NCBI RefSeq assembly: GCF_024701975.1
Contig: NZ_JANLNM010000009.1
Location: 62,001 to 126,000 of the forward strand
Reading direction: 5' to 3'
DNA: 64,000 bases
Source of the DNA: Variovorax sp. ZS18.2.2
Lineage (GTDB): Bacteria > Pseudomonadota > Gammaproteobacteria > Burkholderiales > Burkholderiaceae_C
The position numbers were made by a program, and so were the translations under genes. The notes under the pieces are model-generated. The model was not told the DNA's origin, did not search any database, and saw nothing but the letters and a program-made list of their open reading frames with translations. How positions within the stretch are numbered: the stretch's first letter is position 1; every line of letters starts with the position of its first letter. Positions 47,060 to 54,588 of this stretch are shown in pieces.

Positions 47060-47980
47060 ATGAGCCAACGCCTGCAGGGCATCGAGGAATTCGTCGCGGC
47101 GGCGGAAGCGGGCAGCTTCGCGCTCGCGGCGCAGCGGCTGCATGTCACCCGTTCGGCGGTTGCCAAGAGCATCGCGCGGCTCGAGGCGCGGCTGGACACG
47201 CGGCTGTTCCTGCGCACCACGCGCAGCCAGAGCCTCACCGCTGAAGGCCACGGCTACTACGAGCGCTGCCGCCGCGCGCTGGCCGAACTCGACGCGGCCG
47301 AGGCCGTTGCCGACGTGGCGCGCAGCAGCGCAACAGGCCTCGTGCGCCTGAGCATGCCGGCGATGCTCGGCCGGCTCAAGGTCGGACCGCTGTTGCTGGC
47401 GCTGGCGCGCCGGCATCCGGGGCTTTCGCTCGAACTCGGGTTCAGCGACCGGCGCGTGGACCTGGTCGAAGAAGGGCTCGATCTCGCGATCCGCAGCGGC
47501 GAGCTCGCCGACACGTCGGAGCTGATCGCGCGGCCGGTCGGCGTGCAGTGGATGGCGCTGTGCGCCGCGCCTGCGTACCTTGCCGAGCGCGGGCATCCGC
47601 GCGGCATCGATGCGCTCCAGGCGCCGCAGACGCCGCACGAGGCCGTGCTCTATGCGCGCGACGGGCAGGTCTCGACGTGGCGCTTTCACGGTGCCGACGG
47701 CCGGCTCATCGACGTGACGCTGCCTTCGCGTCTGCGCTGCGACAGCGCCGAGGTGCTGCTCGAAGCGGCCATCGGCGGCATGGGCCTGGCGCGCCTGCCC
47801 GCCTGGCTCGCGGCCGATGCGCTGGCCGCCGGCACGCTGGTGCGCGTGTTCGAGGAGCCCAAGCCCTTCGGCTTCGAGCTGAACGTGATCCGCTCGCGCA
47901 GCCGCTACCTGCCGCTCAAGACGCGCGTGGTGATCGACTGGCTGGCCGAGCACCTGCCGCCGCTGCTGGTCGTGCCGTGA
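47060..47980 (+). CDS. LysR-family transcriptional regulator
   Basis: A 306-residue LTTR with an N-terminal winged helix (residues about 1-60; FVAAAEAGSFALAAQRLHVT, RSAVAKSIARLEARLDTRLF) and a C-terminal periplasmic-binding-like ligand domain starting near 90 (RLSMPAMLGRLKVGPLLLAL). It would bind the palindrome at 47003-47036 and control the divergent oxidoreductase and itself. No gene-specific ligand can be inferred. Confidence 0.92.
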   Translation: MSQRLQGIEEFVAAAEAGSFALAAQRLHVTRSAVAKSIARLEARLDTRLFLRTTRSQSLTAEGHGYYERCRRALAELDAAEAVADVARSSATGLVRLSMPAMLGRLKVGPLLLALARRHPGLSLELGFSDRRVDLVEEGLDLAIRSGELADTSELIARPVGVQWMALCAAPAYLAERGHPRGIDALQAPQTPHEAVLYARDGQVSTWRFHGADGRLIDVTLPSRLRCDSAEVLLEAAIGGMGLARLPAWLAADALAAGTLVRVFEEPKPFGFELNVIRSRSRYLPLKTRVVIDWLAEHLPPLLVVP

Positions 47981-48076
47981 TCGCGGTGATTCGCAGCGTG
48001 GGCTCTATCCTGCGGATTCAAACAACACACAGTCCCGAGGAGAGGAGCTGCTCTTTGCACGAAGCCCCGGGGTGAA

Positions 48077-48607
48077 CTATGAACACGCCTTGTTGTGCGA
48101 GGCGTGCATGCCTTTGGCCTTGGCGTCGGCCTCGCTCAGGTATTCGCCCTTTTTCGTCTTGCCGTAGTAGCGGTCGCCCATGCAGTGGTAGACCTTGGAC
48201 TCGTCGTTCGCCCACACCTTGCCGGCACCGCCACCGGGTGCCGCGGCCATCTTGGTGAGGTCGGGTGCGCCGGGCGTGCGGGTCGCGGTGCCGGTGCTGG
48301 GCGCGACACCCGTCTTGCTGACGGCGGCCGACTGGGTTTCGACCGCGGGCGTCGCGGCAGCTGCGGGCGCGGTGGTGGCTGCAACTGCCGGTGCGGCCTT
48401 CGCGTCCGCCGTCTTGCCGAACCACGTCTTGATGCCCTTGTGGCCCCTGCAGGCGCCTGACCTGGCGTCGGGCGACGCATAGCTGTCGTCCTTGCACTGC
48501 ACCGTGGTGCCGGCCGGCGCATCGGCGGGCACCTGGGCCTGGGCCGCGAAGGCGCTCATGCCGAGGCAGGCTGCGGCCAGCAGCATCGTGTGGCGGTTCA
48601 TCGTCAT
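48077..48607 (-). CDS. Exported DUF3761-like protein with a second cysteine domain
   Basis: A 176-residue exported protein. Signal peptide MTMNRHTMLLAAACLGMSAF with cleavage after AQA; residues about 30-65 match DUF3761 (GTTVQCKDDSYASPDARSGA, CRGHKGIKTWFG), then an alanine/threonine/proline linker and a C-terminal cysteine-paired piece (KVYHCMGDRYYGKTKKGEYL ... HASHNKACS). Both ends occur separately in other proteobacterial secreted proteins. Function unknown. GGGAG lies 5 bp before the ATG. Confidence 0.75.
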   Translation of the reverse strand: MTMNRHTMLLAAACLGMSAFAAQAQVPADAPAGTTVQCKDDSYASPDARSGACRGHKGIKTWFGKTADAKAAPAVAATTAPAAAATPAVETQSAAVSKTGVAPSTGTATRTPGAPDLTKMAAAPGGGAGKVWANDESKVYHCMGDRYYGKTKKGEYLSEADAKAKGMHASHNKACS

Positions 48608-48680
48608 TGGGGGCTCCCGGTTGGTGGAGCGCGCAGCTTCGGCGTCCGATCCCAGCGGAAGCTGACCAACCGCCTGCAGA

Positions 48681-49364
48681 TCAGGGCGTGCTGGCCGTGA
48701 ACGTGACCTGGCCGGTGTAGGTGCCGGCAGTGCGGCTGGCCGAGTTCAGGTACGAGAAGGTCCAGTTCGCGTTGCGCAGCGTCACCAGGTTGTTGAAGCT
48801 GGTGCCGATCACGGTCACGCCGGTGCCCGTGCCGGTATTGGGGATCGCCGGCGCAGGCAGGTTGGCGTCGCTGGAAAGGATGGTGATTTCCGACAGGGGA
48901 ATGGTGTTCGCACCATTGGCGAGCGGCGCCGTCGCGGTGGCGCGCAGGATGACCTGCCCGGCATTGCTGCGCACCTCCACGGGCAGCACGTTGCCGTTGG
49001 GCGTGACCGTGAAGCCCGGCGCCGCGCCGCTCCAGTTCACCGCCGTGTTGTTGCCGGCGGCCGGCGTGGTGGGAACGCCCGGAATCGAGGGTGTGAGCGT
49101 GAAGCCCACGGTGCTGGTCGTGCCGCCGGGCGTGGGGAAGTTGCCGTCGCCGATGCGAAAGAAGATGAACTTCTGGATGGCGATGGTGAAGTCCAGGTTG
49201 GCCGAAGTGCTGCGCGGAACATTGGTGCTGGTGGCCGACGTGCTGGAGTCGGCCTCTGCGGCGGGCATCGTCGCGGCGATGCCCGCCGCGCAGGCGAGCG
49301 CCGCCACGCCGCGAACGGCAGCGCGGGTGGGGCGGGTGCGTCGTATGTCCGCGCGCAGCGTCAC
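48681..49364 (-). CDS. Secreted fibre-subunit-like protein (last gene of the 48.7-54.3 kb operon)
   Basis: A 227-residue exported protein (signal-like segment RGVAALACAAGIAATMPAA). The body is beta-rich and shares a block with the 203-residue subunit of the same operon: KFIFFRIG, SIPGVPTTP, then NWSGAAP here versus KLILLRVG, SIPGVPTAP, DWSGAAP there. The C-terminus (TAGTYTGQVTFTASTP) is an alternating hydrophobic strand like the donor strand of chaperone-usher pilins. Start is GTG at 49364, overlapping the stop of the chaperone-like gene (GTGA). Confidence 0.7.
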   Translation of the reverse strand: MTLRADIRRTRPTRAAVRGVAALACAAGIAATMPAAEADSSTSATSTNVPRSTSANLDFTIAIQKFIFFRIGDGNFPTPGGTTSTVGFTLTPSIPGVPTTPAAGNNTAVNWSGAAPGFTVTPNGNVLPVEVRSNAGQVILRATATAPLANGANTIPLSEITILSSDANLPAPAIPNTGTGTGVTVIGTSFNNLVTLRNANWTFSYLNSASRTAGTYTGQVTFTASTP

Positions 49365-50200
49365 TTGAGCTCCGCGTCCACCTTGAAGCTGCCCTTGTCC
49401 CAGTCCAGCGTGCCGCTGGTCTTCACGGGATAGACGGGCTCCGGCGCGGGCTGGCCGTTCTCGGCCTTGGGCACCAGCGCCAGCGTGCGGGTCTGGCCCG
49501 GCAGGATCGGCGTGCCCTCGGGCACCAGCTCGAAGGCGCGGCCCTTGCTGTCTGTCGCGTCCAGGCTGCCTTCGAGGCGGCCGTGTGCGTCGCCGGTGTT
49601 GGTCACGGTCACGATGGTGCGGCGTTTGCCGCCGACCTCGCTGCTGGCGATCTGCTTCATCTCGAGCTTGGGCTCGGCGCCGTCGAGCATGAGGTACACG
49701 GCCACCGCGATGCGCCCGGTCACCGGCAGGCTCAGGCTCGCGCCCCCGCCCTGGATGATGGTCTGCTGCGCGGGCTCGGTGCCCTCGATGGCGATCATGA
49801 AGCGGCACTCGCCGCGCGGCGAACCCGCCGGCGGATCGATCTGGAAGCGGAACGATTTCTTGCCGCGCGCGGGCACCGTCACGCTGCGCCGCTCGAGCGC
49901 GACCCAGGGCCGGCAACTGCCGGGCTGCAGGTCGTCGTGGTAGGTGATGTTGCCGTCGGCCGAGTAGCTCCAGTCGATGGTGCGCACCGACACCTCGGTG
50001 GGGGCCGGCGCGAGGTTGTGGATGTCCAGCGACTGGCCCAGGCGCACGCCGCTCTTGCCGGACACCTCGAAGCGCGAAGGGGAAACGGCGATCTCGAACG
50101 GCGCGGCCGCCACGGCGCCGGCGCATGCCAGCAGCAAAAAGAACGAGGAGGCGCGCAGCCATTGCGGCAGCGCGCGGGTGTGAAGAAGAAGCTTGTTCAT
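49361..50200 (-). CDS. Periplasmic pilus-chaperone-like protein
   Basis: A 279-residue exported protein: signal peptide to ASSFFLLLACAGAVAAA, then an immunoglobulin-like FEIAVSPSRFEVSGKSGVRL, RPWVALERRSVTVPARGKKS and FRFQIDPPAGSPRGECRFMI, which recall the G1-strand/FGL region of PapD-like chaperones, followed by a second beta domain. The chaperone catalytic Arg-Lys pair is not certain. Its ATG overlaps the stop of the upstream 161-residue gene by 4 bp. It most likely escorts the paralogous subunits of this operon. Confidence 0.65.
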   Translation of the reverse strand: MNKLLLHTRALPQWLRASSFFLLLACAGAVAAAPFEIAVSPSRFEVSGKSGVRLGQSLDIHNLAPAPTEVSVRTIDWSYSADGNITYHDDLQPGSCRPWVALERRSVTVPARGKKSFRFQIDPPAGSPRGECRFMIAIEGTEPAQQTIIQGGGASLSLPVTGRIAVAVYLMLDGAEPKLEMKQIASSEVGGKRRTIVTVTNTGDAHGRLEGSLDATDSKGRAFELVPEGTPILPGQTRTLALVPKAENGQPAPEPVYPVKTSGTLDWDKGSFKVDAELK

Positions 50201-50682
50201 GGCAGGGTCTCGATTTCGAAGATCGATTCGAAGCTCAGGGAGGCGCCCGATGGCAGGCGGAGTTCGCGCGGATCGATGCGCAGTGTCAGGTCGAAGGTCT
50301 CGTTCATCCACGCCGTGGCAACGGTGCCGCTCCAGACCGGCACGCGCTCGCCCGGGCGGGCGGTGCCGCTCGCGAAGGCGCCGTTGCCGCGCCATTGCAC
50401 CTGCAGCCCCGACGGAGAGCGCAGGCCCGGGATGCCCGCGGGAATCACGTAGAAGATGCGCGCGCGCCGGCCGATGTAGGGCACGGTCGCGAGCCGGTAT
50501 TCGATGCGCCCGAACGGCAGGTTGAAGCTGGTGCCGTCGATGGGCTGCGCGTTGCGGAAGTCGCTGTTGACCTGGGCGCGCGGCGAGGTGGAGTCGTCCA
50601 GCCGTGCGACCAGCGCGCTGGCCGGAAGCGCCAGGCACAGCAGGAGGCCGGCGCATGCGGCGGTTCTCAGGACGGCGTGCAT
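50197..50682 (-). CDS. Small exported beta-rich protein of the fibre operon
   Basis: A 161-residue protein with signal peptide MHAVLRTAACAGLLLCLALP (cleavage near ASA). The mature part looks like a compact beta sandwich (SFNLPFGRIEYRLATVPYI, WMNETFDLTLRIDPRELRLP) and ends in SFESIFEIETLP. It may be a minor subunit or second chaperone. I do not recognise the family. It overlaps the chaperone-like gene by 4 bp and lies 7 bp after the preceding subunit gene. Confidence 0.65.
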   Translation of the reverse strand: MHAVLRTAACAGLLLCLALPASALVARLDDSTSPRAQVNSDFRNAQPIDGTSFNLPFGRIEYRLATVPYIGRRARIFYVIPAGIPGLRSPSGLQVQWRGNGAFASGTARPGERVPVWSGTVATAWMNETFDLTLRIDPRELRLPSGASLSFESIFEIETLP

Positions 50683-50689
50683 GCGCGCC

Positions 50690-51349
50690 TCACTCCATGG
50701 ACGCCGTGAAGCGCACGGTGCCCTTGTAGTTGCCGGCCGGGTAGACGACGTCGTTGTCGTAGCTGAACTGCAGTCGCGTCGCGTTCATCGCGTTCGACTG
50801 GTAGGTGTAGCCCAGGCAGAAGATGAGCCAGAACGAGCAGAAGGTTGCGTTGGCGTTGAAGCTCGCGATCTGCTGGTTGTTGGTGTCGTTGAAGCGGCCG
50901 CTCTGGATGTCGCCCGAGGCGGCGTTGCCGTTGTTGCTGGCGACCCAGGTGATCTGGCTGAAGGGAATGGTGGTGCCGGTGCAACTGCCCGACTGGCAGG
51001 GCAGGCCCGCCAGCGAGTCGACCTTGAGCGTCACCGGCCGTGCCGTGGCCGAAGAAGTCGTCGGACGGATCGGTGTGACCGAGACGTCGATGGTTTGCGA
51101 GCCCGTCACCGCCGTGGGCGTGAGGCCCGCGTTGTTGCCGGTCACGCTGAAGGCCACGGTGTCGACGCCGCTGAGGGAGCCGACCCGCAGCGAAATGGCG
51201 TAGACGCCACCGTTGTCCGACACCGTCGTGATGACCGCGCCCGCGGGCATGGCGGCACCCGCCGCCAGCACCACGGCTGCGAGCAGGCCGCGCCACCGGC
51301 CCCGTGCCTTGCGGCCGGGTCCGTCGACGTGCGCTGCTCGCAAATGCAT
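50690..51349 (-). CDS. Secreted fibre-subunit-like protein with donor-strand-like tail
   Basis: A 219-residue exported protein (hydrophobic segment GLLAAVVLAAGAAMPAG). Beta-rich with cysteine pairs LPCQSGSCTG and FCSFWLIFCLG, and a C-terminus YPAGNYKGTVRFTASME that matches the endings of its neighbours (YTGQVTFTA, YTNTITYTA). Its ATG overlaps the stop of the upstream subunit by 1 bp (TGATG). Possible tip or adaptor subunit. Confidence 0.7.
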   Translation of the reverse strand: MHLRAAHVDGPGRKARGRWRGLLAAVVLAAGAAMPAGAVITTVSDNGGVYAISLRVGSLSGVDTVAFSVTGNNAGLTPTAVTGSQTIDVSVTPIRPTTSSATARPVTLKVDSLAGLPCQSGSCTGTTIPFSQITWVASNNGNAASGDIQSGRFNDTNNQQIASFNANATFCSFWLIFCLGYTYQSNAMNATRLQFSYDNDVVYPAGNYKGTVRFTASME

Positions 51350-51960
51350 CAGATGCCCTGTGCGGTGTAGGTGATGGTGTTGGTGTACGTGTTGGCGCGC
51401 CAGTTGGCCGGCGTGCCGCTCAGAGCGTACGTCCAGGTGCCCGTGGCCACCACGTTGGAGGTGAATGCGGTCGAGGCGCAGGCGCCCAGGTTCGCGCCCG
51501 GATGGGGCAGCGTGCCGGTGGTCGCCACGGTGAAGTCGGCATTGGCCGGACCGCCGGTGAGGATGTTCCATGCACCCATGGCGCAGTTGATGGTGCCCGT
51601 GCCGGCATTGGTCCAGGCGTACACGGTGAGTGCGGCGGCCGTCGTGGCGGTGGTCACGGTCGGGGCTGCGCCACTCCAGTCCACGAAGGTGTTGGCTGCC
51701 GTGGCCAGGGGCGCCGTGGGAACGCCGGGGATGCTCAGTGTCGAGGTCCAGGCTATCGTGTCTTGCGTGGTGTTGGTCCCGCCCACGCGCAGCAGGATGA
51801 GCTTGGGCACGACCACACTCAGGTTGACCTTGGCCTGCGCCGTGATGGTGCCGGTGCCCGAGCCGTACTGGCTTTCGGCCATGGCGGCGCCGCCGGCGAA
51901 GAGGGAGAGGGCTGCCACGGAAATGGCGAGCATGCGATGGGCGATGGAACTGCGGATCAT
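51349..51960 (-). CDS. Secreted fibre-subunit-like protein (main-subunit candidate)
   Basis: A 203-residue exported protein: signal peptide MIRSSIAHRMLAISVAALSL, then a threonine/alanine/asparagine-rich beta protein (ITAQAKVNLSVVVPKLILLR, SIPGVPTAP, DWSGAAPTVTT) ending YTNTITYTAQGI. It is first after the barrel gene, has few charged residues, and is paralogous to the 227-residue last gene. These traits fit a surface-fibre major subunit. An AAGG Shine-Dalgarno sequence lies upstream. Confidence 0.7.
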   Translation of the reverse strand: MIRSSIAHRMLAISVAALSLFAGGAAMAESQYGSGTGTITAQAKVNLSVVVPKLILLRVGGTNTTQDTIAWTSTLSIPGVPTAPLATAANTFVDWSGAAPTVTTATTAAALTVYAWTNAGTGTINCAMGAWNILTGGPANADFTVATTGTLPHPGANLGACASTAFTSNVVATGTWTYALSGTPANWRANTYTNTITYTAQGI

Positions 51961-52024
51961 GAAATTGCCTTGGTTGAGAAAGATGAAAGGAGACACACAA
52001 AGAAAGACCGGGAAGACACGTCGC

Positions 52025-54307
52025 TCATTCGCCCACCTTGACCACGGGGATCTCGGCGGTGGCCTGGCCACGCAAGGGAACATTGACGCTCACGCCGCTG
52101 TCGCCAGCCGCACCCCAGGGGAGCGGCACGCTGTCGAGGGTGAGCGTCAGTTGATGGCGACCGGTCGTCACCAACGGGAATTCGAAACGGCCGTCGCGGT
52201 CGGTCGTGGTGCGGTAGCGGCCGTCCAGCTGCACCTCGACGTTGGCGACGCCGCCTTCGCCGGACTGCTGCGCGCCGTCGCGGTTGGCGTCGAAGAACAC
52301 GCGCCCGGCCACGCTGCCGCCACCCGCTCCGTTGCTGCGCATGCCGGCGGTCTGGAAGGCGGCGCCCGCGCTGCCCTCCCAGCGCAGGTAGATATAGGCG
52401 GTCTTGTCGTTGCTGCGATAGAGCTGCGGGCCCGAGATCGACGTGGGCACCACGGCGGCACGCGCCTGGTTGAAGTTGGCCGCGAAGCCGACGCGCCAGC
52501 CCTTGGCGAGTTCCTTCTCGGCCGTGAGCGAGCCCGAGAGGCCACGGCTGGTGTACAGGCCGCCGCTTTGCGAGGTGTAGCGCAGGTTGCCGGCGATGTT
52601 GAAGCCGCTGTCCAGCCAATAGCGGAACTGCACGCCCGCCGTGGGGTAGTCGCGCGCCACGCCGCCGCTCTTGTCGTGCGCGTAGCCCAGGGTGGTGGTG
52701 AGCTCGGGGCGCATGTTCTCGTAGCGGCCGCCGATCCAGTCCTGCTCCCACTGCAGTTCCTGGCCGGTGGCGGCCTGGTCGCCGAGCACGATCAGTTCGT
52801 TGCGCCGCACCGTGAGGCTCAGGCGGCTGCGCGGCAGATCGAAGAAACGCGTTTGATAGAAGGCGTTGCCGTAGAGGCTGCGCGAGTCGGCACTGCTGTT
52901 GCTGCTGGCCGATGCTTGCTGGGCCTTTTCATAGCGCGTCTGGTAGACGCTCACGCTGCCGCCGGCCGATGTGTTGCGGTCGAACAGGTACTGGAAATTG
53001 CCGTTCCCGCCGGTGCGGCTGTAGCCCGAGAGATTGAAGTTGGCGTCGGGCTGCGCGCGCTCGTAGTCGAGCCCGCCGCCCCAGCTCATGCGGTTCGTGT
53101 TGCGGTCCACGCGCCAGTAGGCGCCGCGCGTGCCGGTGGCCACGGCGTAGTCGCCGAAGTAGAGGTTCGGCTTTGCCGTGTAGGCGCCGAATTCGTGGCG
53201 ATAGAGGCCGGTGCGCGCGCTTGCCTCGACGAAGAGCCCCTGCGAATCGCCGGTGGCCACGCCCGGCGTCTGCGAACTGATGCGGCTGCCCAGCAGCGTG
53301 GCGCGGACCTTGAAGTCGCCGCTCTGCGTCACCTCGCGGCCGTAGCCCAGCGACGTGGCCCAGCTCATGACGCTCTTCGATCCGAAGCCCTGGGCGGTGA
53401 GCGGGTCGATGTAATACGCGGGGATGTCGCGCGCCTGGTCCACCTGCGCGGCGGCGAACCACTTGTCGCCCAGGCGCTGCGTGAGGCCGAGCCAGCCGAG
53501 CGTGCCCTGGTTCTTCTCGAAGCCGGGATACGGGCCGCCGGTCAGGGCGCCACGTTCGCCGAAGCCGGCGCGCAGGTCGGTGCTGTTGTTGAAGATGCGC
53601 GTCGATGCGCCGCGCACCGTGGTGCTGCCGAGCGAAAGGCGGTAGTTGCGGCCGAGCCCTTCGGTCAGCTCGCTGTAGATGTCGCCCACCGCGCTGTCGG
53701 CGAAAGTCTCCGTGGTGATCGGAAAGCCGAGGTTGCGCAGCGTGATGCGGCCGCTGCTCGCGTCCCGCGCGTAGCCGAGCGATCCGATGCTGCTGCCGCT
53801 GGCCAGGCTGTTTCCGCTCAGGTGGCGGCCGTCGGCCTGCAGCACGAACTCCCCGTAGTTGAGCGTCTCGCGGCGGTATTCGAGGCGCTGGCCGAACTCG
53901 GTCGCGCGCTGCCGGCCGTAGCCGGAGGTCTTCGAATCGCCAAAACCGATGCGGCTCTCGACCAGCCAGGCGCGAAAGCCCTGCGGCTGTTCTGCCTCTT
54001 GGGCGGCGTCGTCGGCGGATGCGGCGCCGGCTTCCGGCGCGCTCATGAAGTTGTCCTGGTAGGCCTTGGGGGCGGCCTCGATGAGCGCCTTCAGGCGCGC
54101 CTGCTCGGCCTGGGCGCGGTCCATCGACTGGATGCGGGCATCAGCCGCTGTGGGTTGCACGGCTGTTGCCTTCCCCGAGCCGGTCTGCGCCAGCGCTTGC
54201 GAGAGGCAGGAGAGCGCCGCAAGGCAGCCGACGCCCAGCCGCGCGACGACGAGGCGCCACGGCATTCCGGCCGGGCCGGCGGCAATCGACAGTGCCACGC
54301 TCGTCAT
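52025..54307 (-). CDS. Large outer-membrane beta-barrel with C-terminal SdrD_B-like domain (assembly-platform candidate)
   Basis: A 760-residue exported protein with a signal around VVARLGVGCLAALSCLSQAL (cleavage LAQ), a short helical N-region (IQSMDRAQAEQARLKALIEA), then about 550 residues of alternating amphipathic strands with aromatic girdles (ETLNYGEFVLQADGRHLSGN, GSTTVRGASTRIFN). The last ~90 residues form an SdrD_B/carboxypeptidase-regulatory-like beta sandwich (VAGRVFFDANRDGAQQSGEG, YRTTTDRDGRFEFPL). The place in the operon and the barrel suggest an usher-like platform, but the FimD plug and N-terminal motifs are not visible. Start at 54307 has GGAG about 10 bp upstream; 54352 is the alternative. 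Confidence 0.75.
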   Translation of the reverse strand: MTSVALSIAAGPAGMPWRLVVARLGVGCLAALSCLSQALAQTGSGKATAVQPTAADARIQSMDRAQAEQARLKALIEAAPKAYQDNFMSAPEAGAASADDAAQEAEQPQGFRAWLVESRIGFGDSKTSGYGRQRATEFGQRLEYRRETLNYGEFVLQADGRHLSGNSLASGSSIGSLGYARDASSGRITLRNLGFPITTETFADSAVGDIYSELTEGLGRNYRLSLGSTTVRGASTRIFNNSTDLRAGFGERGALTGGPYPGFEKNQGTLGWLGLTQRLGDKWFAAAQVDQARDIPAYYIDPLTAQGFGSKSVMSWATSLGYGREVTQSGDFKVRATLLGSRISSQTPGVATGDSQGLFVEASARTGLYRHEFGAYTAKPNLYFGDYAVATGTRGAYWRVDRNTNRMSWGGGLDYERAQPDANFNLSGYSRTGGNGNFQYLFDRNTSAGGSVSVYQTRYEKAQQASASSNSSADSRSLYGNAFYQTRFFDLPRSRLSLTVRRNELIVLGDQAATGQELQWEQDWIGGRYENMRPELTTTLGYAHDKSGGVARDYPTAGVQFRYWLDSGFNIAGNLRYTSQSGGLYTSRGLSGSLTAEKELAKGWRVGFAANFNQARAAVVPTSISGPQLYRSNDKTAYIYLRWEGSAGAAFQTAGMRSNGAGGGSVAGRVFFDANRDGAQQSGEGGVANVEVQLDGRYRTTTDRDGRFEFPLVTTGRHQLTLTLDSVPLPWGAAGDSGVSVNVPLRGQATAEIPVVKVGE

Positions 54308-54556
54308 CAAACAACATCTCCGTTCCTTTGGGCAGTGCGGCCCCGGTTGCAATCACAGGGTGCGGAGAGTAGTTCACAACTGTTAATTAAAGTAACTTGT
54401 ATCAACTGAAAGTATTAATTCTGGTACTCGATGCCAAATTGTTCCGGTCCGAATGTGAAAAGCTGCCCCGTTTACGAACCCAATCGTTGTTTTTGGAACA
54501 CCGCGCCTCAGTTGAAGAAGTTCGCGCTGCGCCGTCTTTCGGTCACCGCGCCGACT

Positions 54557-54562
54557 TAGAAT
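54557..54562 (+). promoter_or_regulatory. Candidate -10 element for htpG
   Basis: TAGAAT, five of six consensus, lies 27 bp before the htpG ATG. No convincing -35 or heat-shock (CTTGAA / CCCCAT) element is visible at proper spacing, so the sigma factor is undecided. The 281-bp gap 54308-54588 also has an AT-rich stretch (54371-54420) that probably holds the leftward promoter for the barrel operon. Confidence 0.3.
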
Positions 54563-54588
54563 TTTTTCGATCTCGACATTTCTCCCTC

